Source of the DNA: Saliniplasma sp046497075
Lineage (GTDB): Archaea; Thermoplasmatota; Thermoplasmata; Halarchaeoplasmatales; Halarchaeoplasmataceae
Assembly: GCA_046497075.1 (NCBI GenBank)
Contig: JAWOGF010000073.1
Span: 1 to 11,713 of the forward strand
Reading direction: 5' to 3'
Length of the DNA: 11,713 nt
Part shown: one piece after another, positions 1-6,425 of the stretch
Layout of the letters: each line of letters opens with the position of its first letter
Position numbering within the stretch: the first letter of the stretch is position 1
Notes under the pieces: generated by a model
What the model was told of the DNA's origin: nothing
Seen by the model: only the letters and a program-made list of their open reading frames with translations
Databases searched by the model: none
Translations under genes and position numbers: made by a program

Positions 1-46
1 AGTAGAAAGAATTATAACAATGAAAGTAATCATATAAAACGGTAAA

Positions 47-1000
47 ATGGAGAAGATTTGGACCGAGAAATACCGACCTGAAACTTTAGATGACGTGTAT
101 GGTCAAGAGACTACCATCGAAAGGTTGAAAGCATACGTGCAAAAAGGTAGTTTACCCCACCTATTATTCGCCGGGCCAGCCGGTACTGGTAAAACTACTT
201 CGGCCATAGCACTATCCAAAGAATTGTATGGTGATGAGTGGAGTGCTAACTTTTTCGAACTCAATGCCAGTGACGAAAGGGGTATAGACATTATACGGAA
301 TAAAATAAAAGAGTACGCTAGGACATCTACCATGAGCGGTATAGGGTTCAAGATAATCTTCATGGATGAGGCTGATTCACTTACTCCTGAAGCCCAGGCA
401 GCCTTGAGAAGGACCATGGAAAAATACTCCAGCAACTGCCGCTTTATACTTTCCTGTAATTACTCCTCAAAGATCATAGATCCGATCCAGTCCCGCTGTG
501 CTGTTTTCAGGTTCAGATATATCAACGAAAAATATGTCGAAGATTGGATAGATAAGATCGCTGAAAGCGAGGAACTCGATATCCATGAAGATGCGAAACA
601 ACTGCTCATCAGAGTCGCCGACGGTGATCTCAGAAGGGTGACAAATCTACTCCAGATCTCAGCTTCTACTACCGAAGATATAACAGAGAAGATCGTTCGA
701 CAGAGTGCTAATGTGGCAAAACCGGGTGATATCGAAAAGTTACTGCGAACGGCTCTCGATGGAGAATTCATGAACGCTAGAAAATTGTTGGACGACCTGC
801 TGTTGGAGTATGGCTTATCCGGTGAGGATATAATCAAAGAGATCCATAAGAATATCTACGAGATCGGCATGGACAACAGGCAAAAGATGAAGATCGTTGA
901 CAGGATCGGTGAGACGGAGTTCAGGATGGTAGAAGGAGGCGACGAGCGGCTACAGTTGGAATCCCTATTAGCACATCTCAGCTTGGAAGGAAAAGGTTAG
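47..1000 (+). CDS. rfcS: Replication factor C small subunit (clamp loader ATPase)
   Basis: AAA+ ATPase subunit of the archaeal clamp loader, which opens the PCNA ring and loads it onto primer-template DNA. The 317-residue protein has the usual length for the family. It begins with the conserved W-x-E-K-Y-R-P segment (residues 5-11), then Walker A GPAGTGKT (43-50), Walker B IIFMDEAD (103-110), the sensor-1 region ending in the diagnostic SRC motif (149-151), and a sensor-2-like GDLRR near residue 194. The C-terminal helical collar is complete. No intein interrupts Walker A, a common site for inteins in this family. The ATG at 47 fits the conserved N-terminus; an AT-rich stretch near 10-18 is a possible TATA box. 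The stop codon TAG (998-1000) lies inside the first unit of a hexamer array. The large subunit is not in the window. Confidence 0.97.
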   Translation: MEKIWTEKYRPETLDDVYGQETTIERLKAYVQKGSLPHLLFAGPAGTGKTTSAIALSKELYGDEWSANFFELNASDERGIDIIRNKIKEYARTSTMSGIGFKIIFMDEADSLTPEAQAALRRTMEKYSSNCRFILSCNYSSKIIDPIQSRCAVFRFRYINEKYVEDWIDKIAESEELDIHEDAKQLLIRVADGDLRRVTNLLQISASTTEDITEKIVRQSANVAKPGDIEKLLRTALDGEFMNARKLLDDLLLEYGLSGEDIIKEIHKNIYEIGMDNRQKMKIVDRIGETEFRMVEGGDERLQLESLLAHLSLEGKG

Positions 1001-1060
1001 GGTTAAGGTTAGTTTTAAGGTTAAGGTAATGGTTAAGGTTAAGGTTTAGGTTAGGGTTGA
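995..1060. repeat. Telomere-like GGTTAR hexamer array (11 units)
   Basis: Eleven hexamers run in unbroken phase over exactly 66 bases. Four are GGTTAA (1001, 1019, 1031, 1037) and three are GGTTAG (995, 1007, 1049). The rest are one or two changes away: TTTTAA (1013), GGTAAT (1025), GGTTTA (1043) and GGTTGA (1055). TTAGGG occurs twice (997 and 1051). The array starts inside the last codons of rfcS, so its first unit supplies the TAG stop. It ends at the base before the stop codon of the convergent yjbQ-like gene. It therefore fills the whole space between the two genes. Confidence 0.9.
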
Positions 1061-1480
1061 TCATTCCCCCGTTATCTTCACTATGATCTCCCTGTCTCTA
1101 GACGGAACGTCCATATCACACAGTATTATCTGCTGCCATGTTCCAAGTTCTAGTTTCCCACCGGTTATAGGTACGGTTATACTAGGTCCGATGAAGGAAG
1201 CTCTGATGTGTGAATGCCCGTTACCATCGTGCCATTTTTCGTGATGCTTGTAATACGAATCTTTAGGGAACAATCTATCAAGAGCTGCGGGTAGATCGTG
1301 TAACAGCCCGGGTTCATATTCTATAGTTGTTAAGGCTGCTGTCGATCCGGAAACGAAAAACAGTGCCGTTCCTTCCTGGACTCCACTTTCAGCGACCAAC
1401 TTCTGACCTTCTTCCGTTATGTTCTTGATATCTAAATCATTACCGGTATTTACCGATAATCTTCTATCTACTACCTTCAT
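1061..1480 (-). CDS. YjbQ/UPF0047 family protein (secondary thiamine-phosphate synthase family)
   Basis: Small cytosolic protein of the YjbQ (UPF0047) family. Some members show weak thiamine-phosphate synthase activity; the true cellular role is unsettled. From the ATG at 1480 it is 139 residues, the normal length. Family signatures are GSTAALTTIEYEPG (45-58), HDGNGHSH (84-91) and GTWQQIILCDMD (113-124), with the usual TGE ending. The GST form replaces the HTT seen in many bacterial members. A GTG at 1489 would add three residues. I prefer the ATG because the family begins M-K-V just before the first strand, but AAGGA (1493-1497) is poorly spaced for either start. A TATA-like CTATAGATAG lies near 1529-1539, directly beside copy A of the 61-bp repeat. 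The gene converges with rfcS. Confidence 0.92.
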   Translation of the reverse strand: MKVVDRRLSVNTGNDLDIKNITEEGQKLVAESGVQEGTALFFVSGSTAALTTIEYEPGLLHDLPAALDRLFPKDSYYKHHEKWHDGNGHSHIRASFIGPSITVPITGGKLELGTWQQIILCDMDVPSRDREIIVKITGE

Positions 1481-1539
1481 GGAGTCCACAATTCCTTAAA
1501 AGATTTTAATGATTTTGGTAGTTTCAAGCCTATCTATAG

Positions 1540-1600
1540 ATTTTTAACTCGTGAAACAAATCACTCCGGTTAAAAAGAAAAAAATGCTCCCGTCGGGATT
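1540..1600. repeat. 61-bp direct repeat, copy A (att-like duplicate of tRNA-Glu 3' end)
   Basis: Identical over 61 bases to 1653-1713, offset 113. Bases 1585-1600 duplicate the last 16 nt of the tRNA-Glu gene: the discriminator, the 3' acceptor strand, the 3' T-stem and the last T-loop bases. Bases 1540-1584 duplicate the tRNA downstream flank, including the oligo-T terminator (1572-1584 on the minus strand). Identity stops inside the T-loop, where archaeal integrase crossover sites often lie. Confidence 0.9.
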
Positions 1601-1602
1601 CA

Positions 1603-1636
1603 GTGAGCAATTGTTTATAAAATCACAATTGCTTAC
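1603..1636. other. Hairpin in the 52-bp segment between the direct repeats
   Basis: GTGAGCAATTGT (1603-1614) pairs with ACAATTGCTTAC (1625-1636): a 12-bp stem with one G-T wobble around a 10-base AT-rich loop. It sits in the middle of the 52 bases (1601-1652) that separate the two 61-bp repeats. It has no T-run of its own, so a simple terminator is not the obvious reading. It may be a remnant of the end of an integrated element, or a transcript-processing signal. Confidence 0.7.
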
Positions 1637-1652
1637 GCTCGTTAAAATGTAA

Positions 1653-1713
1653 ATTTTTAACTCGTGAAACAAATCACTCCGGTTAAAAAGAAAAAAATGC
1701 TCCCGTCGGGATT
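1653..1713. repeat. 61-bp direct repeat, copy B (overlaps 3' end of tRNA-Glu)
   Basis: Partner of 1540-1600, perfectly identical. This copy belongs to the intact tRNA: 1698-1713 are the tRNA 3' end and 1653-1697 its downstream flank. Confidence 0.9.
1685..1697 (-). terminator. Oligo-T terminator of tRNA-Glu
   Basis: Read on the minus strand, the bases immediately after the tRNA discriminator are seven T, one C and five T. This is a typical archaeal oligo-T termination signal. The same run is present in the duplicate at 1572-1584. Confidence 0.7.
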
Positions 1714-1772
1714 TGAACCCGAGTGTTTGGCTCGAGAGGCCAAAATGATTGGCCGGACTACACTACGGGAGC
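1698..1772 (-). tRNA. tRNA-Glu (anticodon CTC)
   Basis: A 75-nt cloverleaf on the minus strand. The acceptor GCTCCCG (from 1772) pairs with CGGGAGC (to 1699), and the discriminator is A (complement of 1698). The anticodon stem TTGGC/GCCAA encloses the loop CTCTCGA, giving anticodon CTC, which reads GAG (Glu). The T-arm is TCGGG-TTCGAAT-CCCGA. No CCA is encoded, since the next three bases are TTT, and no intron is seen. An oligo-T terminator follows directly. Its last 16 nt are duplicated at 1585-1600. Confidence 0.96.
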
Positions 1773-1847
1773 GTATTGTTCAGAAAAGCTATCAGGTATT
1801 GGACCTGAACAGAATCCCATTCCAACATTCCCATACACCGATTTTTC

Positions 1848-1856
1848 ATATATAAT
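1848..1856 (+). promoter_or_regulatory. TATA-like box for the SDR gene
   Basis: ATATATAAT at 1848-1856 lies about 50 bases before the ATG at 1903. That placement would start a transcript near 1878-1880 with a short leader carrying GTGTGAT (1887-1893), which resembles an archaeal Shine-Dalgarno. The position is inferred from spacing only. Confidence 0.45.
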
Positions 1857-1902
1857 AATTTCCTTGAAAAAAGACTAATATCATCTGTGTGATTTGGGAA
1901 CT

Positions 1903-2652
1903 ATGAAAGGAAAGTTGGAAGGGAAAAGAGCTATCGTAACTGGAGCTTCGAGAGGTATCGGTAGAGGTATCGCTGAGAAATTTGCCGATGAAGGCGCCGT
2001 CGTAGGAATAAACTATTACAAAAGTGAAGAGGAAGCTCAAGATGTACTTAAATATGTGACAAGCAAATCCGATGGCATTCTACTACAGGGGGATGTCAGT
2101 GATGAGAAAGACTGCGAGGATATGGTTGAGAGATATGTGGACGAATTTAACTCGATCGATATACTAGTCAACAATGCTGGTATCTACTATCGCAAAGACC
2201 TGGAAGAATCAGAGATTGAGGATTATGACAGGACCATAGATGTAAACGTCAGAGGCCCCTTTATATTATGTAAACTATGTCTACCACACCTGAAAGAATC
2301 AGGAGCAGGCCGAATAGTCAATCTTTCTTCACAGTTGGCTTTCAGAGGGTCCACACATGGTACAGCCTATGTGACAAGTAAAGCAGCACTAGTAGGGTTA
2401 ACCAGAGCTTTATCTTTGGAATTGGGGCCAGAAGGCATCACTGTTAACGGCATCGCGCCAGGTACCATAGACACAGATATTATAGGAAGTTACTCGGAAG
2501 AAAAAAGAAAGCAAAGAGCAGAAAAAATACCAGTAAAAAGGATCGGAAAACCAATAGATATCGCAAACGCAACAGTTTTCTTGGCTTCCGATATGGGTTC
2601 TTATGTCAACGGAGATATCTTAGGGGTGAACGGAGGGTCTGCTTTACATTGA
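1903..2652 (+). CDS. Short-chain dehydrogenase/reductase, FabG-like
   Basis: Classical SDR oxidoreductase using NAD(P)H; the closest general pattern is 3-oxoacyl-ACP reductase (FabG) or a glucose-1-dehydrogenase-like enzyme. From the ATG at 1903 it is 249 residues, standard for classical SDRs. Visible motifs are the cofactor loop TGASRGIG (13-20), NNAG (90-93), and the catalytic tetrad Asn115, Ser143, Tyr156 and Lys160 in YVTSK, followed by PGTIDTD (186-192) and a typical C-terminal GDILGVNGG. Arg17 in the first loop would suit NADPH. A TTG at 1894 would extend it by three residues, but the ATG gives the conventional start. Substrate cannot be told: archaea generally lack the bacterial fatty-acid cycle, so FabG in the strict sense is doubtful. 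It is monocistronic and converges with the ABC transporter operon. Confidence 0.93.
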   Translation: MKGKLEGKRAIVTGASRGIGRGIAEKFADEGAVVGINYYKSEEEAQDVLKYVTSKSDGILLQGDVSDEKDCEDMVERYVDEFNSIDILVNNAGIYYRKDLEESEIEDYDRTIDVNVRGPFILCKLCLPHLKESGAGRIVNLSSQLAFRGSTHGTAYVTSKAALVGLTRALSLELGPEGITVNGIAPGTIDTDIIGSYSEEKRKQRAEKIPVKRIGKPIDIANATVFLASDMGSYVNGDILGVNGGSALH

Positions 2653-2681
2653 TCAAATAGATAACATCCATAATACCTCAT

Positions 2682-3446
2682 TCAAATAACAGCCTCTTCG
2701 GGGATTATCATAGGACGACCCGATCGTTGAACGATATCTACTTTCACGCCGAAGACCGATTCTATATTTTTAGAATTTAATACATCCACATCCCCAGCAG
2801 CATATATTTTCCCGCCACTAAGCATCAATATCTTACTGCTGTACCTTGCTGCGAGATTTAGATCATGCATGGTCATAACTACTGAGATCCCATTTCCCGT
2901 TTGTTTCTTTACCACATCTAGAACTTCAAGCTGATGTTTAAGGTCAAGGCTGCTGGTAGGTTCATCTAAAAGGAGTATTTCTGGATCCTGAGCTACTGCT
3001 CTAGCGATCAACGCCTTCTGCCTCTGACCACCACTGATTTCACCTATATTCCTCATAGCGATATCTTCAAGACCCAACTTTTCAATGGTTTTCGATACCA
3101 TCTCAAGATCCTTCTCGCTTGGTTTCCATCCTCCATGGGGTTTTCTTCCCATAAGCACAGTATCAAAGACCGTTGTTGGAAAACTCTCGGTTCCCGATTG
3201 AGGTACATGTCCTACTTTTCTAGCTATCTCTATCATACTCAAGGAATTTAGCGACTTTTCATCGATCAATATACTCCCATTCTGTGGATTAAGTATATTA
3301 TTTATACACTTGAGAAGTGTTGTCTTCCCAGAAGCATTGGGGCCTATGATGGTGAGCATCTCACCTTTTTTAAGCTCGAAGTTCACATCCTCTAATACTG
3401 GTATGCTGTTGTATGAAAACTGAAGCCCAGCGATCTCTAACTTCAC
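2682..3446 (-). CDS. ABC transporter ATP-binding protein (FecE/BtuD type)
   Basis: Cytoplasmic ATPase that powers the adjacent FecCD-type permease. From the GTG at 3446 it is 254 residues, normal for this class. Motifs in order: Walker A GPNASGKT (35-42), Q-loop glutamine (83, VPQSG), signature ISGGQ (137-141, Ile in place of the usual Leu), Walker B EILLLDEP (156-163), D-loop SSLD, and H-loop His194 (MHDLN). The GTG overlaps the permease stop in a GTGA arrangement and has GGAGG about nine bases upstream. An open frame reaching back to 3593 would overlap the permease by about 150 bases and encode nothing family-like, so it was trimmed. It is the last gene of the fmdE-like/SBP/permease/ATPase operon. 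Confidence 0.95.
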   Translation of the reverse strand: MKLEIAGLQFSYNSIPVLEDVNFELKKGEMLTIIGPNASGKTTLLKCINNILNPQNGSILIDEKSLNSLSMIEIARKVGHVPQSGTESFPTTVFDTVLMGRKPHGGWKPSEKDLEMVSKTIEKLGLEDIAMRNIGEISGGQRQKALIARAVAQDPEILLLDEPTSSLDLKHQLEVLDVVKKQTGNGISVVMTMHDLNLAARYSSKILMLSGGKIYAAGDVDVLNSKNIESVFGVKVDIVQRSGRPMIIPEEAVI

Positions 3447-4528
3447 CAATATTCCCTCCCTTTGATGACCAAATAAATGAATAAAGGTGCACCCAAAAAT
3501 GAGGTCAATATCCCAACAGGTAATACGATGGGAGATATAATTGTTCTTGCAACGGTATCTGAAGCCAACAACAATACGGCACCTACAATACATGAAGATG
3601 GTATCAGATATCTTTCGTTACCACCGATCACTCTTCTTACCATGTGAGGCACGACTAAACCCACGAAGCCGATGATCCCCACAAATGAAATTATCAGAGC
3701 GGTGACAAAGCAAGAGATAAGCATGCCATAAAGTCTAAGCTTTTCGACATCTACACCCATTGCCTTTGCTGATTCATCACCGGAATCTAAAACTTCGTAG
3801 TCCCAGCTTTTTAGTAAGAAATAAATCGTTGCAGGTATAACTGCGATCAATATCAACCCTAGATCGGTCCAGCTGGCTCTAGCTACGTCTCCAAATGTCC
3901 AGAAAACTATTGAAGCGAGTTGTACATCATCTGCGAAATACTGTAAAGCTGTGTAACCTGCTGTGAATAATGATCCAAGTGCTACACCCGTCAGTATCAT
4001 GGTTGCCGGTGAAGCGTTTTTGTATCTTGCTAACAGTAGAATGACAAAAGTAGCAACTAACGACCAGGCAAACGCAGATATTGTAACTAGGTATGGGTTG
4101 TTAAGGACGACTGCATCTGCTGCTTCGCTTTGGGTCGAACCTGCACCTAAAACGATAATAGAAAATGCAGCTCCGAAAGCTGCAGCGTGTGAAATCCCTA
4201 ATGTGAAAGGAGAGCCCAGAGGATTTCTTAATATACTCTGCATAGCAGCCCCAACGACAGCTAATCCCGCTCCAGCAGCAACGGCAGCAAGAACCCTTGG
4301 CATCCGGATGTTCCAGATTATTCTGTTCAATCTATTGCTTGTATTCGCACCTAAAAGTGTTGATACTGTTTCCCCTATGGAAACATCTGCTGGACCGATC
4401 GTTAGTGAAAAAAGTGCTAGGGAAACCAGTAAAGTCAATGATAGTAAAAAGAAGAACACCCTCTTTTGAGAGTATTCTTTGTATTTGCCTAATATTTCCT
4501 CACTGATCTCCGGTTCTTCGACTGCCAT
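3443..4528 (-). CDS. ABC transporter permease, FecCD/BtuC family
   Basis: Integral membrane permease of the family that moves metal chelates, corrinoids or haem. It is 361 residues, with a charged cytoplasmic N-terminus (1-22) and about ten hydrophobic segments. Diagnostic motifs are RMPR (75-78), RNPLGSPFTLGIS (101-113), the cytoplasmic coupling loop around GDESAKAMGVDVEKLR (250-265), and GFVGLVVPHMVRR (287-299). ATG 4528 is preceded by GAGGTAA, a good ribosome binding site, 24 bases after the SBP stop. The TGA stop overlaps the ATPase start. Only one permease gene is present, so the transporter is probably a homodimer as in BtuC. The sequence does not settle the substrate; the neighbouring nikR suggests a nickel species. 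Confidence 0.95.
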   Translation of the reverse strand: MAVEEPEISEEILGKYKEYSQKRVFFFLLSLTLLVSLALFSLTIGPADVSIGETVSTLLGANTSNRLNRIIWNIRMPRVLAAVAAGAGLAVVGAAMQSILRNPLGSPFTLGISHAAAFGAAFSIIVLGAGSTQSEAADAVVLNNPYLVTISAFAWSLVATFVILLLARYKNASPATMILTGVALGSLFTAGYTALQYFADDVQLASIVFWTFGDVARASWTDLGLILIAVIPATIYFLLKSWDYEVLDSGDESAKAMGVDVEKLRLYGMLISCFVTALIISFVGIIGFVGLVVPHMVRRVIGGNERYLIPSSCIVGAVLLLASDTVARTIISPIVLPVGILTSFLGAPLFIYLVIKGREYW

Positions 4529-4552
4529 TAATGCTTACCTCTTTCTCAAATC

Positions 4553-5623
4553 TTACGGTTCCAATTCAGTAAATCCACCTAGATCTCTTTCCATATATTC
4601 ATAGACTGGCTCCCCTACTAGCATTTCATAGATCTCATCAGTCTTATCCTCAATATCCACATCACTGAACTCTTCGGGATAGATAACTGAACCCACGTAA
4701 AAAGAACTAGCTAGCGCTGTTCCATAGTTTATGTGATGCCAGTTGTATGGAAGGATGCCATACAGGTCTTCGTTTTGGAATGCTTTTAAATCCTCATAAT
4801 TTGGCCTATTCAAATCGATGGTATCCCTGGTGTAACTTCCCATATCTACAAACACGATATCAGGATCCCATTCTAATATCATTTCTTCGTCCACCATCGC
4901 ATGATCCGTTCCCAACCCTCCAGCAATATTATCTGCATTTACGAAGTCGAATGGTGCATAATTTCCGTAAGTACTTCTTAAATCGTGAGCCCCTCGATGT
5001 AATACTCCTCCAACATATACTTCAGGCTTCTCTTCAGAGGATATATCTAACGTCCTATCTCGAAGGTCTTGTATAGTTGAATCTATAAAATCTATTATCT
5101 CTTCAGCTCTATCCTCTTTGTCTAAAATCTCTCCGATCAACCTTAAGCTACCATAAAATTCATCTCTATTTTCTCCTAGGTCACCGATTGTCAGATCAAT
5201 CGTTGGGATACCTGTCTGTTCCTGATAAAAATCAGCATCTTCAGCACTAGATGCCCGAAATATTATATCCGGTTCCTGATCAACAATAAGTTCCGCATCT
5301 CCCCCATGGATCGGGCCTATCGATGAAAGTTCTGATAACTGAGGATTTGCAAAAGCATAAGGACGCCCAGTGGTGCCTCCTGTTATTTCATATTCTTCTA
5401 CACCTGCAAGTAGATCCGTAGCATCCATGTATGCTATAAGTCTCATACATCCCGAGCCCACTGCAACGATACTTTCTACATCTTCCGGGATCTCGACTTC
5501 TCTATCTGCCATATCTGTGACAGTCACAGTTTCAATATCGTTTTCATCACTTTTGATACATCCAGTGAATGTGATCGAAACTAAAAAGAGTAGGATCACA
5601 GCTAAATTTGCTATTTTATCCAT
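4553..5623 (-). CDS. Lipoprotein substrate-binding protein of the FecCD-type transporter (class III, TroA/BtuF-like)
   Basis: Extracellular binding protein anchored by a lipid. The start at ATG 5623 gives 356 residues with a signal segment (about 4-20) and a lipobox FTGC with Cys22. The fold family is the two-lobed class III SBP: a VTDMADREVEIPEDVES entry region, Gly-Ser-Gly around residue 55, a first lobe ending near GPIHGGDAELI, then a long connecting helix. The C-terminal part has an aromatic and His-rich PYNWHHINYG stretch that I suspect lines the binding cleft. An extension to 5695 lies inside the fmdE-like gene and would bury the signal peptide, so it was trimmed. The gene begins five bases after the fmdE-like stop. 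Possible ligands are nickel chelates, corrinoid, haem or iron siderophore; nickel is favoured only by context. Confidence 0.88.
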   Translation of the reverse strand: MDKIANLAVILLFLVSITFTGCIKSDENDIETVTVTDMADREVEIPEDVESIVAVGSGCMRLIAYMDATDLLAGVEEYEITGGTTGRPYAFANPQLSELSSIGPIHGGDAELIVDQEPDIIFRASSAEDADFYQEQTGIPTIDLTIGDLGENRDEFYGSLRLIGEILDKEDRAEEIIDFIDSTIQDLRDRTLDISSEEKPEVYVGGVLHRGAHDLRSTYGNYAPFDFVNADNIAGGLGTDHAMVDEEMILEWDPDIVFVDMGSYTRDTIDLNRPNYEDLKAFQNEDLYGILPYNWHHINYGTALASSFYVGSVIYPEEFSDVDIEDKTDEIYEMLVGEPVYEYMERDLGGFTELEP

Positions 5624-5628
5624 CACAT

Positions 5629-6312
5629 TCAACCCTTGTCTATTATACCGAAACCGGTCAATTCCGAATGATCCGAGTCGGAACACTCTAGACACAGCAC
5701 ATCACCGTCCACTTCTACGGTTCTTGTAGCCATCACCTTTTCACCGCATACACTGCATATATAGCTGTCATGGATAGGTGCGTACTCGGGGATACATACT
5801 TCCATCTTCTCAAATTCAAATATCTTATTTGGCTCTGTATGTATAACCGCGAGAGATGCTTTTTCGGATAAGTTCATCAATTCTTCTTTATCTTTTTCGT
5901 TACCTTCTCTCTCACTAACCACCTTTTCAAACAACTCAGAATAATCATCTATTTTCTCATTCCAATATTCCGACGCATCATTTTTTACCCTTACCCTTAG
6001 ACCGTTTCCATCTCTATCGGTCAAAGTGAATGCGGTTTTTCCAAGGTCTTTGAAAATAAGTGAATTATTTCCAAAAGTACAACCGGTGACAAATTGGACT
6101 CCGTCAGAAGCACAGTTATTCGTTTCAACGATAGCCAAGATGTCTTCCATCCCATCTGACTTTAGTCCCATCCTTTTGACCAGCTCGAAACTACCTTTCA
6201 CCCCAAGTGCCAAACCAGGACAATAATGCCCATGAAGAACTGCCGCATTATGTAACAATTCCTCCAAATCATCTTCATCTATCAATTTCCAGACCTTTTT
6301 CCTCGGTTCCAT
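5629..6312 (-). CDS. FmdE-domain protein with C-terminal zinc ribbon
   Basis: Member of the FmdE family, named from a gene near the molybdenum formylmethanofuran dehydrogenase of methanogens; it is not a catalytic subunit of that enzyme and its biochemical role is unproven. The 227-residue protein has the family core HGHYCPGLALG (27-37), ETNNCASDGVQ (63-73) with Cys67, TGCTFGNNSL (77-86) with Cys78, and KTAF (92-95). His27, His29, Cys31, Cys67 and Cys78 are likely metal ligands. A charged helical linker (about 115-155) leads to a treble-clef-like zinc ribbon with CSVC (186-189) and CLEC (207-210). It is the first gene of the operon and is followed after five bases by the SBP gene. It faces nikR across 113 bases with candidate operators. 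A metal-sensing or metal-trafficking role is inference. Confidence 0.9.
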   Translation of the reverse strand: MEPRKKVWKLIDEDDLEELLHNAAVLHGHYCPGLALGVKGSFELVKRMGLKSDGMEDILAIVETNNCASDGVQFVTGCTFGNNSLIFKDLGKTAFTLTDRDGNGLRVRVKNDASEYWNEKIDDYSELFEKVVSEREGNEKDKEELMNLSEKASLAVIHTEPNKIFEFEKMEVCIPEYAPIHDSYICSVCGEKVMATRTVEVDGDVLCLECSDSDHSELTGFGIIDKG

Positions 6313-6342
6313 ATCTTCTAGACAACTCCTGTAACACGAAAG

Positions 6343-6349
6343 TTATATT
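6343..6349 (-). promoter_or_regulatory. TATA-like box for the fmdE-like operon
   Basis: On the minus strand this reads AATATAA, about 34 bases before the fmdE-like ATG at 6312. A transcript would start near 6319, giving a very short leader. A GTGTTAC element (6331-6337) falls between the box and the expected start, where a bound repressor would block initiation. AGGAG (6326-6330) lies 13 bases before the ATG and may be outside the transcript. Confidence 0.5.
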
Positions 6350-6390
6350 GGTGCTATTATTAAGTATTTCGATGAAAGTAACACAAAAGA

Positions 6391-6398
6391 CATATAAC
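6391..6398 (+). promoter_or_regulatory. TATA-like box for nikR
   Basis: CATATAAC at 6391-6398 is centred about 31 bases before the ATG at 6426, so the mRNA would be leaderless or have only a few leader bases. The partly palindromic 6400-6415 element lies between the box and the expected start. The box shares ATATAACT with the fmdE-like promoter on the other strand. Confidence 0.5.
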
Positions 6399-6425
6399 TG
6401 TGTCAATTATAACACGCTGATCACC

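Larger units (their letters stand above)
6331..6415. promoter_or_regulatory. Candidate NikR operators between fmdE-like gene and nikR
   Basis: GTAACACGAAAGTTATA (6331-6347) and GTAACACAAAAGACATA (6378-6394) are direct repeats matching at 14 of 17 bases, 47 bases apart. A third element, GTGTCAATTATAACAC (6400-6415), has inverted GTGT/ACAC ends. From memory, GTGTTAC/GTAACAC half-sites have been proposed for NikR in metal-reducing deltaproteobacteria. The spacing there is an inverted pair, and that exact arrangement is not present here. The elements flank both TATA-like boxes, as expected for autoregulation plus control of the uptake operon. Confidence 0.45.

Noticed and set aside
995..1060. Hexamer array as a real chromosome end or CRISPR-like array
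   Set aside because: It is internal, between two intact genes. Units are 6 bases with no spacers, so it is neither a telomere nor a CRISPR array.
1585..1600. Second tRNA-Glu gene
   Set aside because: Only the last 16 nt of the tRNA are present; no D-arm, anticodon arm or 5' acceptor strand follows.
1664..1855. Plus-strand open frame of 63 codons across the tRNA-Glu gene
   Set aside because: It is antisense to the tRNA and its terminator, and its translation has no family-like pattern.
3447..3593. Extended N-terminus of the ABC ATPase
   Set aside because: It overlaps the permease coding region. The added residues are unlike any ABC ATPase, and a GTG with a good ribosome binding site marks the family start.
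3963..4469. Plus-strand open frame of 168 codons opposite the permease
   Set aside because: It is a shadow of the permease, whose strong family motifs fix the coding strand; the frame itself has no recognisable pattern.
5624..5695. Extended N-terminus of the substrate-binding protein
   Set aside because: It lies inside the fmdE-like gene and would place extra residues before a clear lipoprotein signal peptide.
5629..6312. FmdE-like gene as evidence of methanogenesis or of a formylmethanofuran dehydrogenase operon
   Set aside because: No formylmethanofuran dehydrogenase or other methanogenesis gene is in the window, and FmdE-domain proteins occur in many non-methanogens.
6207..6425. Extended N-terminus of NikR
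   Set aside because: It runs antisense into the fmdE-like gene and across both candidate promoters. The NikR family begins just before the first beta strand at 6426.
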